Assembly (NCBI GenBank): GCA_910577835.1
Contig: CAJTOU010000021.1
Coordinates: forward strand, 15,836 to 58,244
Source of the DNA: an uncultured Lachnospiraceae bacterium
GTDB lineage: Bacteria > Bacillota_A > Clostridia > Lachnospirales > Lachnospiraceae
DNA length: 42,409 bases
Reading direction: 5' to 3'
Shown here in pieces: positions 33,056 to 40,984 of the stretch (position 1 is its first letter; every line of letters begins with the position of its first letter). The notes under the pieces are model-generated. The model was not told the origin of the DNA and made no database searches. It saw only the letters and a program-made list of their open reading frames with translations. The position numbers were made by a program, and so were the translations under genes.

Positions 33056-34639
33056 AAGAAAAAACTCACCATACAACAGCGTTTGATACTTCCGATTATT
33101 CTTCTGGGAATTGTGGCATTGATTTCAAATGTCCTGTCGGTTTTCAGTATCAACAACGTAAATTCCAATGCTTCGAAAATCGTAGATAACTATATGGTAG
33201 GTTCGGAAACACTGCAAAATATACGCCACACAACCACAAATATTCATAAAATGGCGTTGTCCCATATCGTCGCAACGGACTATACTACCATGATTACCGT
33301 CGTAGCGCAAATCAAAGAAGAAGAAAAAACATTGGAGACATATTTACAAGAATATAAAAACTATGTTACAAAAGAGGAAGAAACAATCTATGCACAGCTT
33401 TTGGAAAATTATGACTCCTTTAAGCATGCTTTGGTCTATCTTGTATGTGCAAGTGCGGACAGCAAGACGGAAGATGCCTATGCTTATGCCAATGGTGATG
33501 TTGCTTACTTTAGTTCTGCCATAGAAAGCAGTATCAATGAGCTGTATACAGTGGTAAGCGCAAGAACCGCCAGTGCAAGACAGAAGCTTTTTAATATTTA
33601 TATCATTTCACTGATTATCACTATTGTATCTATTATGGCATGCCTGGCATTAGTATTTGCTGCTATCTGGATTATCAAAAAATACGTGATAAAACCAATC
33701 AAAGGCACAGTGAATACGCTTCAGAAAAGTTCACAAAAACTTGATGAGGTGACAGGTGAGGTATTGAAGCATACCCGCACGTCGGGAAAAAGTGCCAGAG
33801 GTCTTTCCTCTCTTGTAAATTCTTTGTCCACGGCAATCCAGAAGGTGGCAAATAATGCAGCCATTATTAACAGCAGCGCTTCAGACATCAAAGGGGATGT
33901 TCATGATATGGCAGAAGAATGCAGTGTCATTACAGATTATTCTTCTGCGATGAAGGTACGGGCAAATGAGATGGAGTCGGCAGCACAGACAAACGCGGAA
34001 ATAATTCAAAAGAAGGCCGCCGATATTCTGGAGGTACTTGAAGAGGCGATTGAAGACAGTAAGAGTGTAGGTCAGGTAAATAAACTGACAAAAGATATTG
34101 TAGAAATCTCATCAACAACCAATCTGATTGCTCTTAATGCTTCCATAGAAGCTATGCGTGCCGGCGAAGCCGGAAAAGGCTTTGGTGTCATTGCAACGGA
34201 AATCAAATCTCTGGCAAACTCTTGTAGCGAAACTGCTGAGCGTATTCAGGAGGTCAATCAGGTCGTTACCAATGCAGTACATAACCTGTCAAAACATTCT
34301 CAGGACATGGCGGACTATATGAGTGAGACTATTTTGACGGAATTTCGGGAATTTGTCCGTTCCGGAAGACAATATAAAGAAGATGCCGATTATGTAAAAG
34401 AAATGATTGACGCATTTAACAGCAGGACAGACCGGCTTAGAAATTCCATGATTGAGATAGCCGATTCTATTGAAAGCATTACAAAGGCGATTGATGATGG
34501 CGCTGTCGGGATTACCGGAGCTGCGGATAGCACTAAGAGTCTGGTTGAAGATATGGCAGATATTACGGGCCGTATGGATACAAATCGGGAGATTGTAGAA
34601 GAACTGAAAAAACAGATGAAAGTATTTGCAGATTTTTAA
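33053..34639 (+). CDS. Methyl-accepting chemotaxis protein
   Basis: A 528-residue chemoreceptor. Membrane segments lie at about 12-32 and 181-208, bounding a mostly helical outer domain of about 150 residues (four-helix-bundle type). A HAMP-like linker follows (VIKPIKGTV). The cytoplasmic coiled coil carries the signalling tip at about 350-390: TTNLIALNASIEAMRAGE then GFGVIATEIKSLA, which couples to CheA/CheW. The tip differs from the commonest form by S, M and G replacements, but the core is intact. No C-terminal CheR tether is seen. The gene follows the lipoprotein gene closely, suggesting that the bound lipoprotein is its input. Confidence 0.92.
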   Translation: MKKKLTIQQRLILPIILLGIVALISNVLSVFSINNVNSNASKIVDNYMVGSETLQNIRHTTTNIHKMALSHIVATDYTTMITVVAQIKEEEKTLETYLQEYKNYVTKEEETIYAQLLENYDSFKHALVYLVCASADSKTEDAYAYANGDVAYFSSAIESSINELYTVVSARTASARQKLFNIYIISLIITIVSIMACLALVFAAIWIIKKYVIKPIKGTVNTLQKSSQKLDEVTGEVLKHTRTSGKSARGLSSLVNSLSTAIQKVANNAAIINSSASDIKGDVHDMAEECSVITDYSSAMKVRANEMESAAQTNAEIIQKKAADILEVLEEAIEDSKSVGQVNKLTKDIVEISSTTNLIALNASIEAMRAGEAGKGFGVIATEIKSLANSCSETAERIQEVNQVVTNAVHNLSKHSQDMADYMSETILTEFREFVRSGRQYKEDADYVKEMIDAFNSRTDRLRNSMIEIADSIESITKAIDDGAVGITGAADSTKSLVEDMADITGRMDTNREIVEELKKQMKVFADF

Positions 34640-34659
34640 TCAGTTTTGTCAAAAATTCT

Positions 34660-34679
34660 CCGACCTCTTTAGGTGGCGG
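34660..34679. repeat. Hairpin with IS605-like CTAAAG loop after the chemoreceptor gene
   Basis: On the minus strand CCGCC-ACCT-AAAG-AGGT-CGG forms a short stem with a bulge, about 20 bases after the stop codon. The AAAG-centred loop recalls the IS605 end hairpins at 563 and 2341. It could instead be a simple terminator stem. The call is weak. Confidence 0.35.
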
Positions 34680-34722
34680 GATAAATCAGCACAAACTACG
34701 GGACTTGACAGTATATGGAATG

Positions 34723-34751
34723 AAAAATAAGGGCATCTGCCCTTATTTTTT
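34723..34751. terminator. Bidirectional terminator overlapping the yerC stop codon
   Basis: AAAAATAAGGGCA and TGCCCTTATTTTTT form a 13-bp perfect stem with a two-base centre and T-runs on both strands. The yerC stop codon (TAA on the minus strand, 34743-34745) lies inside it. It would end both the chemoreceptor transcript and yerC. Confidence 0.8.
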
Positions 34752-35030
34752 CATTCTGGAAAATACCATATCATAGCCGTCATTTCCGTAGTTTAAAGAA
34801 CGATTTACCCGACTGATAGTGGCGGTAGAGGCACCTGTTTTTTGAGCGATATCATTATAGGTCTGTTTTTCACGCAACATTCCAGCTACCTCAAAGCGTT
34901 GCGCAAGAGAGATGATTTCATTGATAGTACATACATCTTCAAAAAACTGATAACATTCTTCTACATTTTCAAGAGTCAAAATTGCTTCAAATAATTCCTT
35001 TACATTTTCAGTTCTTAATTTATCTGCCAT
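34743..35030 (-). CDS. yerC: YerC/TrpR-like DNA-binding protein
   Basis: A 95-residue protein of the YerC/YecD TrpR-like family. The helix-turn-helix is YNDIAQKTGASTATISRVNRSL (two pieces, about 60-81), and LENVEECYQFFEDVCTINEI is the conserved N-terminal dimer helix. Members are small transcription regulators related in fold to TrpR, but not shown to bind tryptophan generally. I prefer ATG at 35030, ten bases after GGAG, giving the family length; an ATG 42 bases upstream is also open. It faces the chemoreceptor gene with the shared terminator between them. The target genes are unknown. Confidence 0.88.
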   Translation of the reverse strand: MADKLRTENVKELFEAILTLENVEECYQFFEDVCTINEIISLAQRFEVAGMLREKQTYNDIAQKTGASTATISRVNRSLNYGNDGYDMVFSRMKK

Positions 35031-35068
35031 AACATTTACACTCCATTCGCGGTGAATACTTTTATTGG

Positions 35069-35128
35069 GCAATCAACGCAATCAGAAGTAATCAGTTTTC
35101 GACTGGTTACAGAGCAGACGTTGGTTGC
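35069..35128 (+). repeat. GCAATCA/TGGTTGC hairpin, copy 3, with nested inner hairpin
   Basis: The outer arms GCAATCAACG and CGTTGGTTGC pair over 10 bases with one U-G. An inner hairpin GTAATCAG/CTGGTTAC repeats the same ATCA/TGGT design. It lies in the divergent gap between yerC and the PspA gene. Confidence 0.6.
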
Positions 35129-35252
35129 ATGATTATGTAAAATTTTATCATATTAAAGTGGTGATGTCTATATTTTTTTTGGAATTGGGATAAATTATTA
35201 TTTTCCCAATAAATTTTTCTGTTATTTCCCCTGATTTCCTGTAAAAAACTTA

Positions 35253-35281
35253 ATGACATAAGCAAATTCATATGATATACT
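35253..35281 (+). promoter_or_regulatory. Sigma-A promoter for the PspA gene
   Basis: ATGACA (one base off TTGACA) and TATACT are separated by exactly 17 bases, 36 bases before the ATG at 35318. The gap upstream of it holds copy 3 of the GCAATCA hairpin. Confidence 0.6.
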
Positions 35282-35317
35282 AGAGAACAACAAATAGAAG
35301 TTCAGGAGGATTTTAAA

Positions 35318-35995
35318 ATGGGAATTTTAACAAGATTTAAGGATATTATGGCTTCAAATATAAACGCACTTCTGGATAAGTGCGAGGACCCTGAGAAAAT
35401 GATAGACCAGTATCTGAGAAATGCCGAAAGTGACCTTGGAAAAGTAAAAGCAGAGACAGCTTCTGTAATGGCTGAGGAGACACGTTCAAAGCGCGCATTA
35501 GATGAATGTAACGAGGAAATCGCAAAGATGCAGAAATATGCCATGAAGGCAGTAGAGGCGGGCAATGACGACGATGCGCGTCAGTTTCTTACAAAAAAGA
35601 AGCAGCTTGAGGAAAAGAAAACCGCTTTGCAGCAGGCGTATGATTTAGCAGCAGCGAATGCGGCAAGAATGCGGCAGATGCATGATAAGCTGGTGAGTGA
35701 TATCAATGATTTAAATGCCAGAAGAGATGCGATGAAGGCAAAGCTTGCTGTGGCAAAAACACAGGAAAAGATGAATAAGATGACATCTAAAATGGGAAAT
35801 GCCGGAAGCAGTATTGCAGATTTTGATAAACTGGAGGCAAAGATTGACAAGAGGCTGGACGAAGCAAATGCTATGGCAGAGCTGAACCAGTCGGGAGATT
35901 CCATTGAGAGCCTTGCGCAGAAATATGACCAGTCGCCTTCGTCAGATGTTGATGACGAGCTTGCAGCATTAAAGGCGTCTATGGGTAAGGAATAG
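35318..35995 (+). CDS. PspA/IM30 (Vipp1-like) envelope-stress protein
   Basis: A 225-residue, mostly coiled-coil ESCRT-III-like protein. The start MGILTRFKDIMASNINALLDKCEDPEKMIDQYLRN is the PspA pattern (membrane-binding helix 1, then the long hairpin from about 25 to 150), with the AQAKEE-like charged repeats in the middle and the C-terminal DDELAALK helix. PspA coats the inner face of the membrane and preserves it under stress. Strong ribosome site TTCAGGAGG. The SPFH gene starts 34 bases after it, an arrangement like ydjF and ydjI in Bacillus subtilis. Confidence 0.92.
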   Translation: MGILTRFKDIMASNINALLDKCEDPEKMIDQYLRNAESDLGKVKAETASVMAEETRSKRALDECNEEIAKMQKYAMKAVEAGNDDDARQFLTKKKQLEEKKTALQQAYDLAAANAARMRQMHDKLVSDINDLNARRDAMKAKLAVAKTQEKMNKMTSKMGNAGSSIADFDKLEAKIDKRLDEANAMAELNQSGDSIESLAQKYDQSPSSDVDDELAALKASMGKE

Positions 35996-36029
35996 ATATC
36001 CGAAAAAGATATTGGAAGGAGGTCTGACA

Positions 36030-37052
36030 ATGGGATTTTTTGGAAATCAGTTGTCAAATGTAGTAGAGTGGCAGGAATATCGGGATGATATTATTTTCTG
36101 GAAATGGTGCAATGATGAAATTAAGAAGGGCAGCCGGCTGATTATAAGGCCCGGACAGGATGCCATTTTTATGTATAACGGAAAGACCGAGGGCGTGTTT
36201 CGCGATGAGGGAAGTTTTGATATTGAATCCGATATTATACCATTTCTCTCTTCGCTGAAAGGCTTTAAATTCGGTTTTAACAGCGGAATTCGGGCAGAGG
36301 TATTATTTATTAATACCAAGGAATTTACAATTAAGTGGGGAACGAAAAATGCGATTAATATACCGGCGCCGCAGCTCAATCTTCCGGGTGGTCTTCCGAT
36401 TCGTTCTTTTGGCACATTTAGCTGTAAAGTGTCCGATTATCAGGCGTTGATTGACAAGGTGGCAGGTATCAAGCAGCAGTATACTGTGGAGGATATCAAG
36501 GAAAGAGTTCTTGCAGTATTAGACCAGCTTCTGATGAAATGGATTGCGAAGGAAGGCAGGGATATGTTTAATCTTCAGGCGAATGCCTATGATATTTCAA
36601 AGGGCATAAAAGAAGATTTGGATATGGAGCTCTGTAAGATAGGAATTGCGATTACTGAGTTTAATATTTCCAGCTTTTCCTATCCGGAAGAAGTTCAGAG
36701 AATGCAGAACAGAGCAGCATCTCAGAGCATGGTCGGTGATATGGGAAGATATCAGCAGATGAGCATGCTAGATTCTATGTCGAGAAATAATAGCAGCGGT
36801 GGAAATATGGCGGCAAATATGGCAGGCATGCAAATGGGTATGATGATGGGACAGCAGATGGCAAATCAGATGGCGGCAAATATGAATGGGATGCAGCAGG
36901 TAAATCAACTACAAGGAAGTCAATCACAAGGAAATCAGCTACAAGGAAGTCAATCACAAGGAAGCGGTATGGTTCCTAGGTTTTGTCCAAATTGTGGAAC
37001 TCCAACAAATGGAGCAAATTTCTGTGGGAATTGTGGGCAGAGATTAGTCTAA
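36030..37052 (+). CDS. SPFH-domain protein with C-terminal zinc ribbon (YdjI-like)
   Basis: A 340-residue protein. Residues about 10-230 are an SPFH/stomatin-like domain of the YdjI type: VVEWQEY, SRLIIRPGQDAIFMYNGK and a long amphipathic helix. A Gln/Met/Asn-rich low-complexity linker (about 235-315) follows, including QLQGSQSQGNQLQGSQSQG encoded by a 30-bp tandem repeat. The end is a zinc ribbon, FCPNCGTP then FCGNCGQRL. YdjI-type proteins scaffold PspA at the membrane. ATG 36030 follows GGAAGGAGG; an ATG 18 bases up lacks a site. It is co-transcribed with the PspA gene. Confidence 0.88.
   Translation: MGFFGNQLSNVVEWQEYRDDIIFWKWCNDEIKKGSRLIIRPGQDAIFMYNGKTEGVFRDEGSFDIESDIIPFLSSLKGFKFGFNSGIRAEVLFINTKEFTIKWGTKNAINIPAPQLNLPGGLPIRSFGTFSCKVSDYQALIDKVAGIKQQYTVEDIKERVLAVLDQLLMKWIAKEGRDMFNLQANAYDISKGIKEDLDMELCKIGIAITEFNISSFSYPEEVQRMQNRAASQSMVGDMGRYQQMSMLDSMSRNNSSGGNMAANMAGMQMGMMMGQQMANQMAANMNGMQQVNQLQGSQSQGNQLQGSQSQGSGMVPRFCPNCGTPTNGANFCGNCGQRLV
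36906..36965 (+). repeat. 30-bp tandem repeat (two copies) within the SPFH gene
   Basis: Units 36906-36935 and 36936-36965 match at 27 of 30 bases and encode QLQGSQSQGN/S twice. Being a multiple of three, copy-number change would lengthen or shorten the linker without a frameshift. Confidence 0.8.
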
Positions 37053-37136
37053 AGTGTTGTACATATCTTATAGTATTATGTGTTTTATTGTATTTTAGCG
37101 ATTTACTGCATATTTGAAGCATTGGAGAGATTTGGA

Positions 37137-37817
37137 ATGTTTGATTTTTACCCGAAAGAAATAGATTTTCTAAATGAAGAACAGATTGAAGAGCTTAAAG
37201 ATAGAATACATCTTGAACTTTACAATATGCTGGAGCATAAAGAATATACAATATCTGTTCTTGAGGAGCTGCTGTTTATGGCGGTGGCATGGATAATGCC
37301 GGTGATTAATAAGCTGCTGGACTTTAAGGCTTTCAACAGATTTTCTGAATTGAAAAACTCGTATCAGTATGTGTTAGAGAATTGGAAAAATCATGAAAAA
37401 AGACCATATCCCAAAATGGAATGTTATATTCATATGTGTTATAATACAGGACCAATTGTGGGAGAAGATGATGAAGAGACAGAGCTTACTTATGAAGAGA
37501 TAAAAACTCTGCGAGAAGAATACTTTTCAGAACGGGAACAAAAGGAACCAGATGATGGAGTAATTACACTGTGTGATTATCATATTTTAGAAAATTATTT
37601 TTATTTTTTAGATTATTTTATGGTAGATGAGAGCGGCGACAGCGATAATGACAGAGATTGGCATATTAATTTTTGTGTGTCGCGGATAAATAATATACTT
37701 TTTGATGTTTTATGGTATGTTGATTATGCTGACAGGCTGAAAGGTGAAACAGAAAGTTCCTGTTTTATGAAGGCTGTAAAAGAGATTGGTGATATGGATA
37801 ACAAGGTTCGGTCTTAA
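37137..37817 (+). CDS. Hypothetical acidic protein, 226 aa
   Basis: A 226-residue protein that I do not recognise. It is rich in Glu, Tyr and Trp, with segments such as LEELLFMAVAWIMPVINKLLD (split hydrophobic helix, about 42-62) and YFYFLDYFMVDESGDSDNDRDW. No signal peptide or known motif. ATG 37137 follows GGAG by nine bases; a GTG at 37080 would add 19 residues but lacks a site. It begins 84 bases after the SPFH gene and ends before a strong terminator, so it may be the last gene of the PspA operon. Confidence 0.6.
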   Translation: MFDFYPKEIDFLNEEQIEELKDRIHLELYNMLEHKEYTISVLEELLFMAVAWIMPVINKLLDFKAFNRFSELKNSYQYVLENWKNHEKRPYPKMECYIHMCYNTGPIVGEDDEETELTYEEIKTLREEYFSEREQKEPDDGVITLCDYHILENYFYFLDYFMVDESGDSDNDRDWHINFCVSRINNILFDVLWYVDYADRLKGETESSCFMKAVKEIGDMDNKVRS

Positions 37818-37871
37818 GAAACAGAAAATAAGTGAAACACAATTTAAAAAAAATACAAAATATATTTTGAT

Positions 37872-37902
37872 AGATATCCGTTCATATACGGATATCTGTT
37901 TT
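37872..37902 (+). terminator. Rho-independent terminator
   Basis: AGATATCCGT and ACGGATATCT form a perfect 10-bp stem with a six-base loop, followed by GTTTTT. It ends the PspA-SPFH-unknown transcript before pcrA. Confidence 0.88.
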
Positions 37903-37936
37903 TCCATTGCTTATAATATAAAAAACAGGAGGAAAC

Positions 37937-40309
37937 ATGTTACTTGATACTTTAAATAACAGGCAAAAAGAGGCGGTTCTGCATACACAGGGACCACTTT
38001 TGATATTGGCGGGAGCGGGTTCCGGCAAGACGAGGGTAATTACCCACAGAATCGCTTATCTGATTGAGGATAAAGGGGTTATGCCATGGAATATTATGGC
38101 GATTACTTTTACAAACAAGGCAGCGGGAGAGATGAGAGAAAGAGTAGATGAGCTGGTAGGTTATGGCTCGGACCGGATTTGGGTGGCGACCTTCCATTCT
38201 TCCTGTGTAAGAATTTTAAGAAGATATATTGACCGGATTGGCTATGAAAATAATTTTACCATTTATGATACAGATGACCAGAAAACAGTAGTAAAGGAAA
38301 TCTGCAAGCAGTTGAATATTGATACAAAAACTATTAAGGAACGGGCGATTTTATCTGAAATTTCTTCGGCAAAAAATGAGATGATTTCTCCCGAAAAATA
38401 TATAAAGAATAATAAGGATAATTATGGAAAGAGCCGGATTGGGCATGTATACAAACAATATCAGGAGCAGCTTAAAAAAAATAATGCGCTGGATTTTGAT
38501 GATTTGCTGGTAAAAGCAGTCGAGCTGTTTGAAAGCTGGCCGGATGTGCTGGAGTCTTATCAGGAAAGATTTCAATATATTATGATAGATGAATATCAGG
38601 ATACAAATACGGTACAGTTCCGGTTTGTCAGCCTTTTGGCTTCAAAATATCAGAATCTTTGCGTGGTGGGAGACGACGACCAGTCTATTTATAAATTCAG
38701 AGGTGCAAATATTGCCAATATTTTAAATTTTGAAAAGGTATTTCCAGATGCCAAGGTGATAAAACTGGAGCAGAATTATCGTTCTACGGGAAATATTTTA
38801 AAAGCGGCAAATCAGGTTATCCAAAATAATTATTCAAGAAAAGATAAGGCTCTGTGGACAGAAAAGGAAGACGGAGACAGGATTGCATTAAGAAAATACA
38901 ACAATGCTTATGAGGAGGCAGATGGTATCGTCAGAGATATTGAAAAAGCAGTTGGAGAGGGACGATATCAGTATAGCCAGTGTGCATGTCTTTACCGCAC
39001 AAATGCTCAGTCAAGAACTCTGGAGGAAAAACTGATAGAGAGAAATATTCCCTATAAAATATTTGGCGGCATTAATTTCTACCAGCGGAAGGAAATAAAG
39101 GATATTCTTGCTTATTTAAAGACTGTTGACAATGCGAGAGATGATGTGGCAGTGAAGAGAATTATTAATATTCCAAAGCGCGGTATCGGGCAGACTACGT
39201 TGGATAAGGTGCAGACATTTGCAGATAATAATAACATCAGTTTTTTTGAGGCACTAAAACGGGCAGAGGAGATTGGCATAGCAGCAAGAACAGAAAATAA
39301 AATCAGAGATTTTGTAAATTCTATCCGTGTATACAGAAGCAAACTGGGAATATTTCCGCTTACAGAGATTTTTGATGATATTATAGAGGGAACCGGATAT
39401 ATCGAAGAACTGAAAGCAGAGAATACAGAGGAGTCACTTGGAAGGATTGAAAATATCGAGGAACTTCTGTCAAAACTTGCAGATTATGAAAATAATGAGG
39501 AAGAGCCTACATTGTCGGGCTTTCTTGAGGAAGTGGCACTGGTGGCGGATATTGATTCTTATGAGGGAAACAATGACTATGTGGTGCTTATGACGATTCA
39601 CAGTTCAAAGGGGCTGGAGTTTCCTAAAGTATATTTAAGCGGTATGGAAGAAGGATTGTTTCCAAGTTATATGTCAGTTTCTTCCGAGGACCCTACGGAT
39701 TTGGAGGAGGAGCGGAGACTGTGTTATGTGGCAATTACAAGGGCGATGAACAGTCTTACACTTTCTTATGCAACATCGCGCATGATACGGGGAGAGCTGC
39801 AGTATAATACAGTTTCAAGGTTTATAAAGGAAATTTCTCCACGTGTGCTGGATGAGCAGGGCGGAAGATATGGTGCTGGAAGAGGGAAAAATGAGAATTT
39901 GTCGTTTCACAGTGACGGGCAGGCACAGGGCAGCAGGCGCTCTTATGGAATGGGAAGTGCCGCGGCCCAGGCGGCATTTTCAAGAAATTCCTATGGAACT
40001 TCAGGTACTGCCATGAGCGGATTTGGAAAAAAAGCAATGTCCGCAAAGGATTTGCTCAATTCGGGGCTGGTACAAAAAGGGATTGGAAATAGCATAATGG
40101 AAAGGAATACGGCGGATGAAAAAGCGACAGGGGGCGGAGCTTATGGGCTTGGATATGAGGAAGGAGATTCCGTAAAACATATTAAGTTCGGCATTGGAAC
40201 AGTGCTGTCTATAACGGATGCAGGGAGAGATTATGAGGTGACGGTACAGTTTGAAAGCTATGGAGTGAAAAAGCTGTTTGCGCAGTTTGCAAAATTAAAA
40301 AAAGTGTAG
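37937..40309 (+). CDS. pcrA: ATP-dependent DNA helicase PcrA/UvrD
   Basis: A 790-residue SF1A helicase with all motifs in order: Q-motif LNNRQKEAV, Walker A AGAGSGKTRV (about 26-35), DEYQDTN (motif II, about 218), GDDDQSIYKFRGA (motif III, about 244), QNYRST (motif IV), LMTIHSSKGLEFPKV (motif V, about 548) and CYVAITRAMNSL (motif VI, about 597). It unwinds DNA 3' to 5' in repair and plasmid replication. The C-terminus after about 640 is a Gly/Ser-rich linker and a Tudor-like end (DSVKHIKFGIGTV), as in PcrA. It begins shortly after a strong terminator, with ribosome site CAGGAGG. Confidence 0.96.
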   Translation: MLLDTLNNRQKEAVLHTQGPLLILAGAGSGKTRVITHRIAYLIEDKGVMPWNIMAITFTNKAAGEMRERVDELVGYGSDRIWVATFHSSCVRILRRYIDRIGYENNFTIYDTDDQKTVVKEICKQLNIDTKTIKERAILSEISSAKNEMISPEKYIKNNKDNYGKSRIGHVYKQYQEQLKKNNALDFDDLLVKAVELFESWPDVLESYQERFQYIMIDEYQDTNTVQFRFVSLLASKYQNLCVVGDDDQSIYKFRGANIANILNFEKVFPDAKVIKLEQNYRSTGNILKAANQVIQNNYSRKDKALWTEKEDGDRIALRKYNNAYEEADGIVRDIEKAVGEGRYQYSQCACLYRTNAQSRTLEEKLIERNIPYKIFGGINFYQRKEIKDILAYLKTVDNARDDVAVKRIINIPKRGIGQTTLDKVQTFADNNNISFFEALKRAEEIGIAARTENKIRDFVNSIRVYRSKLGIFPLTEIFDDIIEGTGYIEELKAENTEESLGRIENIEELLSKLADYENNEEEPTLSGFLEEVALVADIDSYEGNNDYVVLMTIHSSKGLEFPKVYLSGMEEGLFPSYMSVSSEDPTDLEEERRLCYVAITRAMNSLTLSYATSRMIRGELQYNTVSRFIKEISPRVLDEQGGRYGAGRGKNENLSFHSDGQAQGSRRSYGMGSAAAQAAFSRNSYGTSGTAMSGFGKKAMSAKDLLNSGLVQKGIGNSIMERNTADEKATGGGAYGLGYEEGDSVKHIKFGIGTVLSITDAGRDYEVTVQFESYGVKKLFAQFAKLKKV

Positions 40310-40455
40310 TAATTTTTGAAAAATATGGTATACTATATAATAAAAATGAGCACACCTGTACATATATAATATGTGTATCCGATTTATTCATATCTGTTGA
40401 AGTGGCAGCCAATGATTAAGGGGATACAGGGTGGCCGGAAATGGAGGTATTTTTC

Positions 40456-40701
40456 ATGAACAAAATGGAAGAAATCATCGCTGCATCAAAATTGGGAGAG
40501 CTGCTGCAGAAAAAGCAGGCAGATGAGAAGAAAAAGAATACAATTGTCTGTGTGCTTGCAGCAGTTGGTGTGGTGCTGGCGGTAGGACTTGCAGCATATT
40601 TTATTTATAAAAAGACATGTAAAAATAAATATGATGAGTTTGAAGACGACTTCGAAGATGATTTTGAGGATGATTTTTTTGAAGAAGAAGACAATGAGTA
40701 G
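40456..40701 (+). CDS. Small single-pass membrane protein with acidic tail
   Basis: An 81-residue protein. Residues 1-28 are charged, one membrane helix lies at about 29-51 (IVCVLAAVGVVLAVGLAAYFIY), then KKTCKNK, then an acidic tail of EDDFEDDF repeats encoded by near-repeats of GAAGACGACTTC. Positive residues after the helix suggest that the tail faces the cytoplasm, but orientation is uncertain. I do not recognise a family. ATG 40456 follows GGAGGT; an ATG at 40441 overlaps that site. It sits alone between pcrA and rlmD. Confidence 0.68.
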   Translation: MNKMEEIIAASKLGELLQKKQADEKKKNTIVCVLAAVGVVLAVGLAAYFIYKKTCKNKYDEFEDDFEDDFEDDFFEEEDNE

Positions 40702-40786
40702 TGGAACTGGCACGAAAAAGTTTTGGTTTTTGGGAAACTGCTCTGTGAAATGTTTTCGTTGACTGACTATAACATAGCAGATAATG

Positions 40787-40823
40787 AACGGCTGTTGCAT
40801 TAGAAAAAATGTAACAGCTCGTT
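40787..40823. terminator. GGCTGTTGC-type stem-loop before rlmD
   Basis: AACGGCTGTTGCATT and AATGTAACAGCTCGTT pair over about 14 bases with one bulge and one G-U, followed by TTC. It ends the small membrane protein transcript. The rest of the 283-base gap before rlmD shows no gene. Confidence 0.7.
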
Positions 40824-40984
40824 TCATGTTGAGGGGAGAGTGGAAGATGTGGTGTGAAAAGAGGTTGATTTATAGATAAGGGAAAGGAACAGTGAAATGA
40901 AAATATGGCAGTTTGTTTGTGGTAAATTGGTAAAGGATGGCATGGAATAAAATATATAAAAGGATATGACAGGAGATTTGATAG

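Noticed and set aside
36906..36965. CRISPR-like repeat
   Set aside because: Two direct 30-bp units without spacers, in frame within the SPFH gene; it is a coding tandem repeat.
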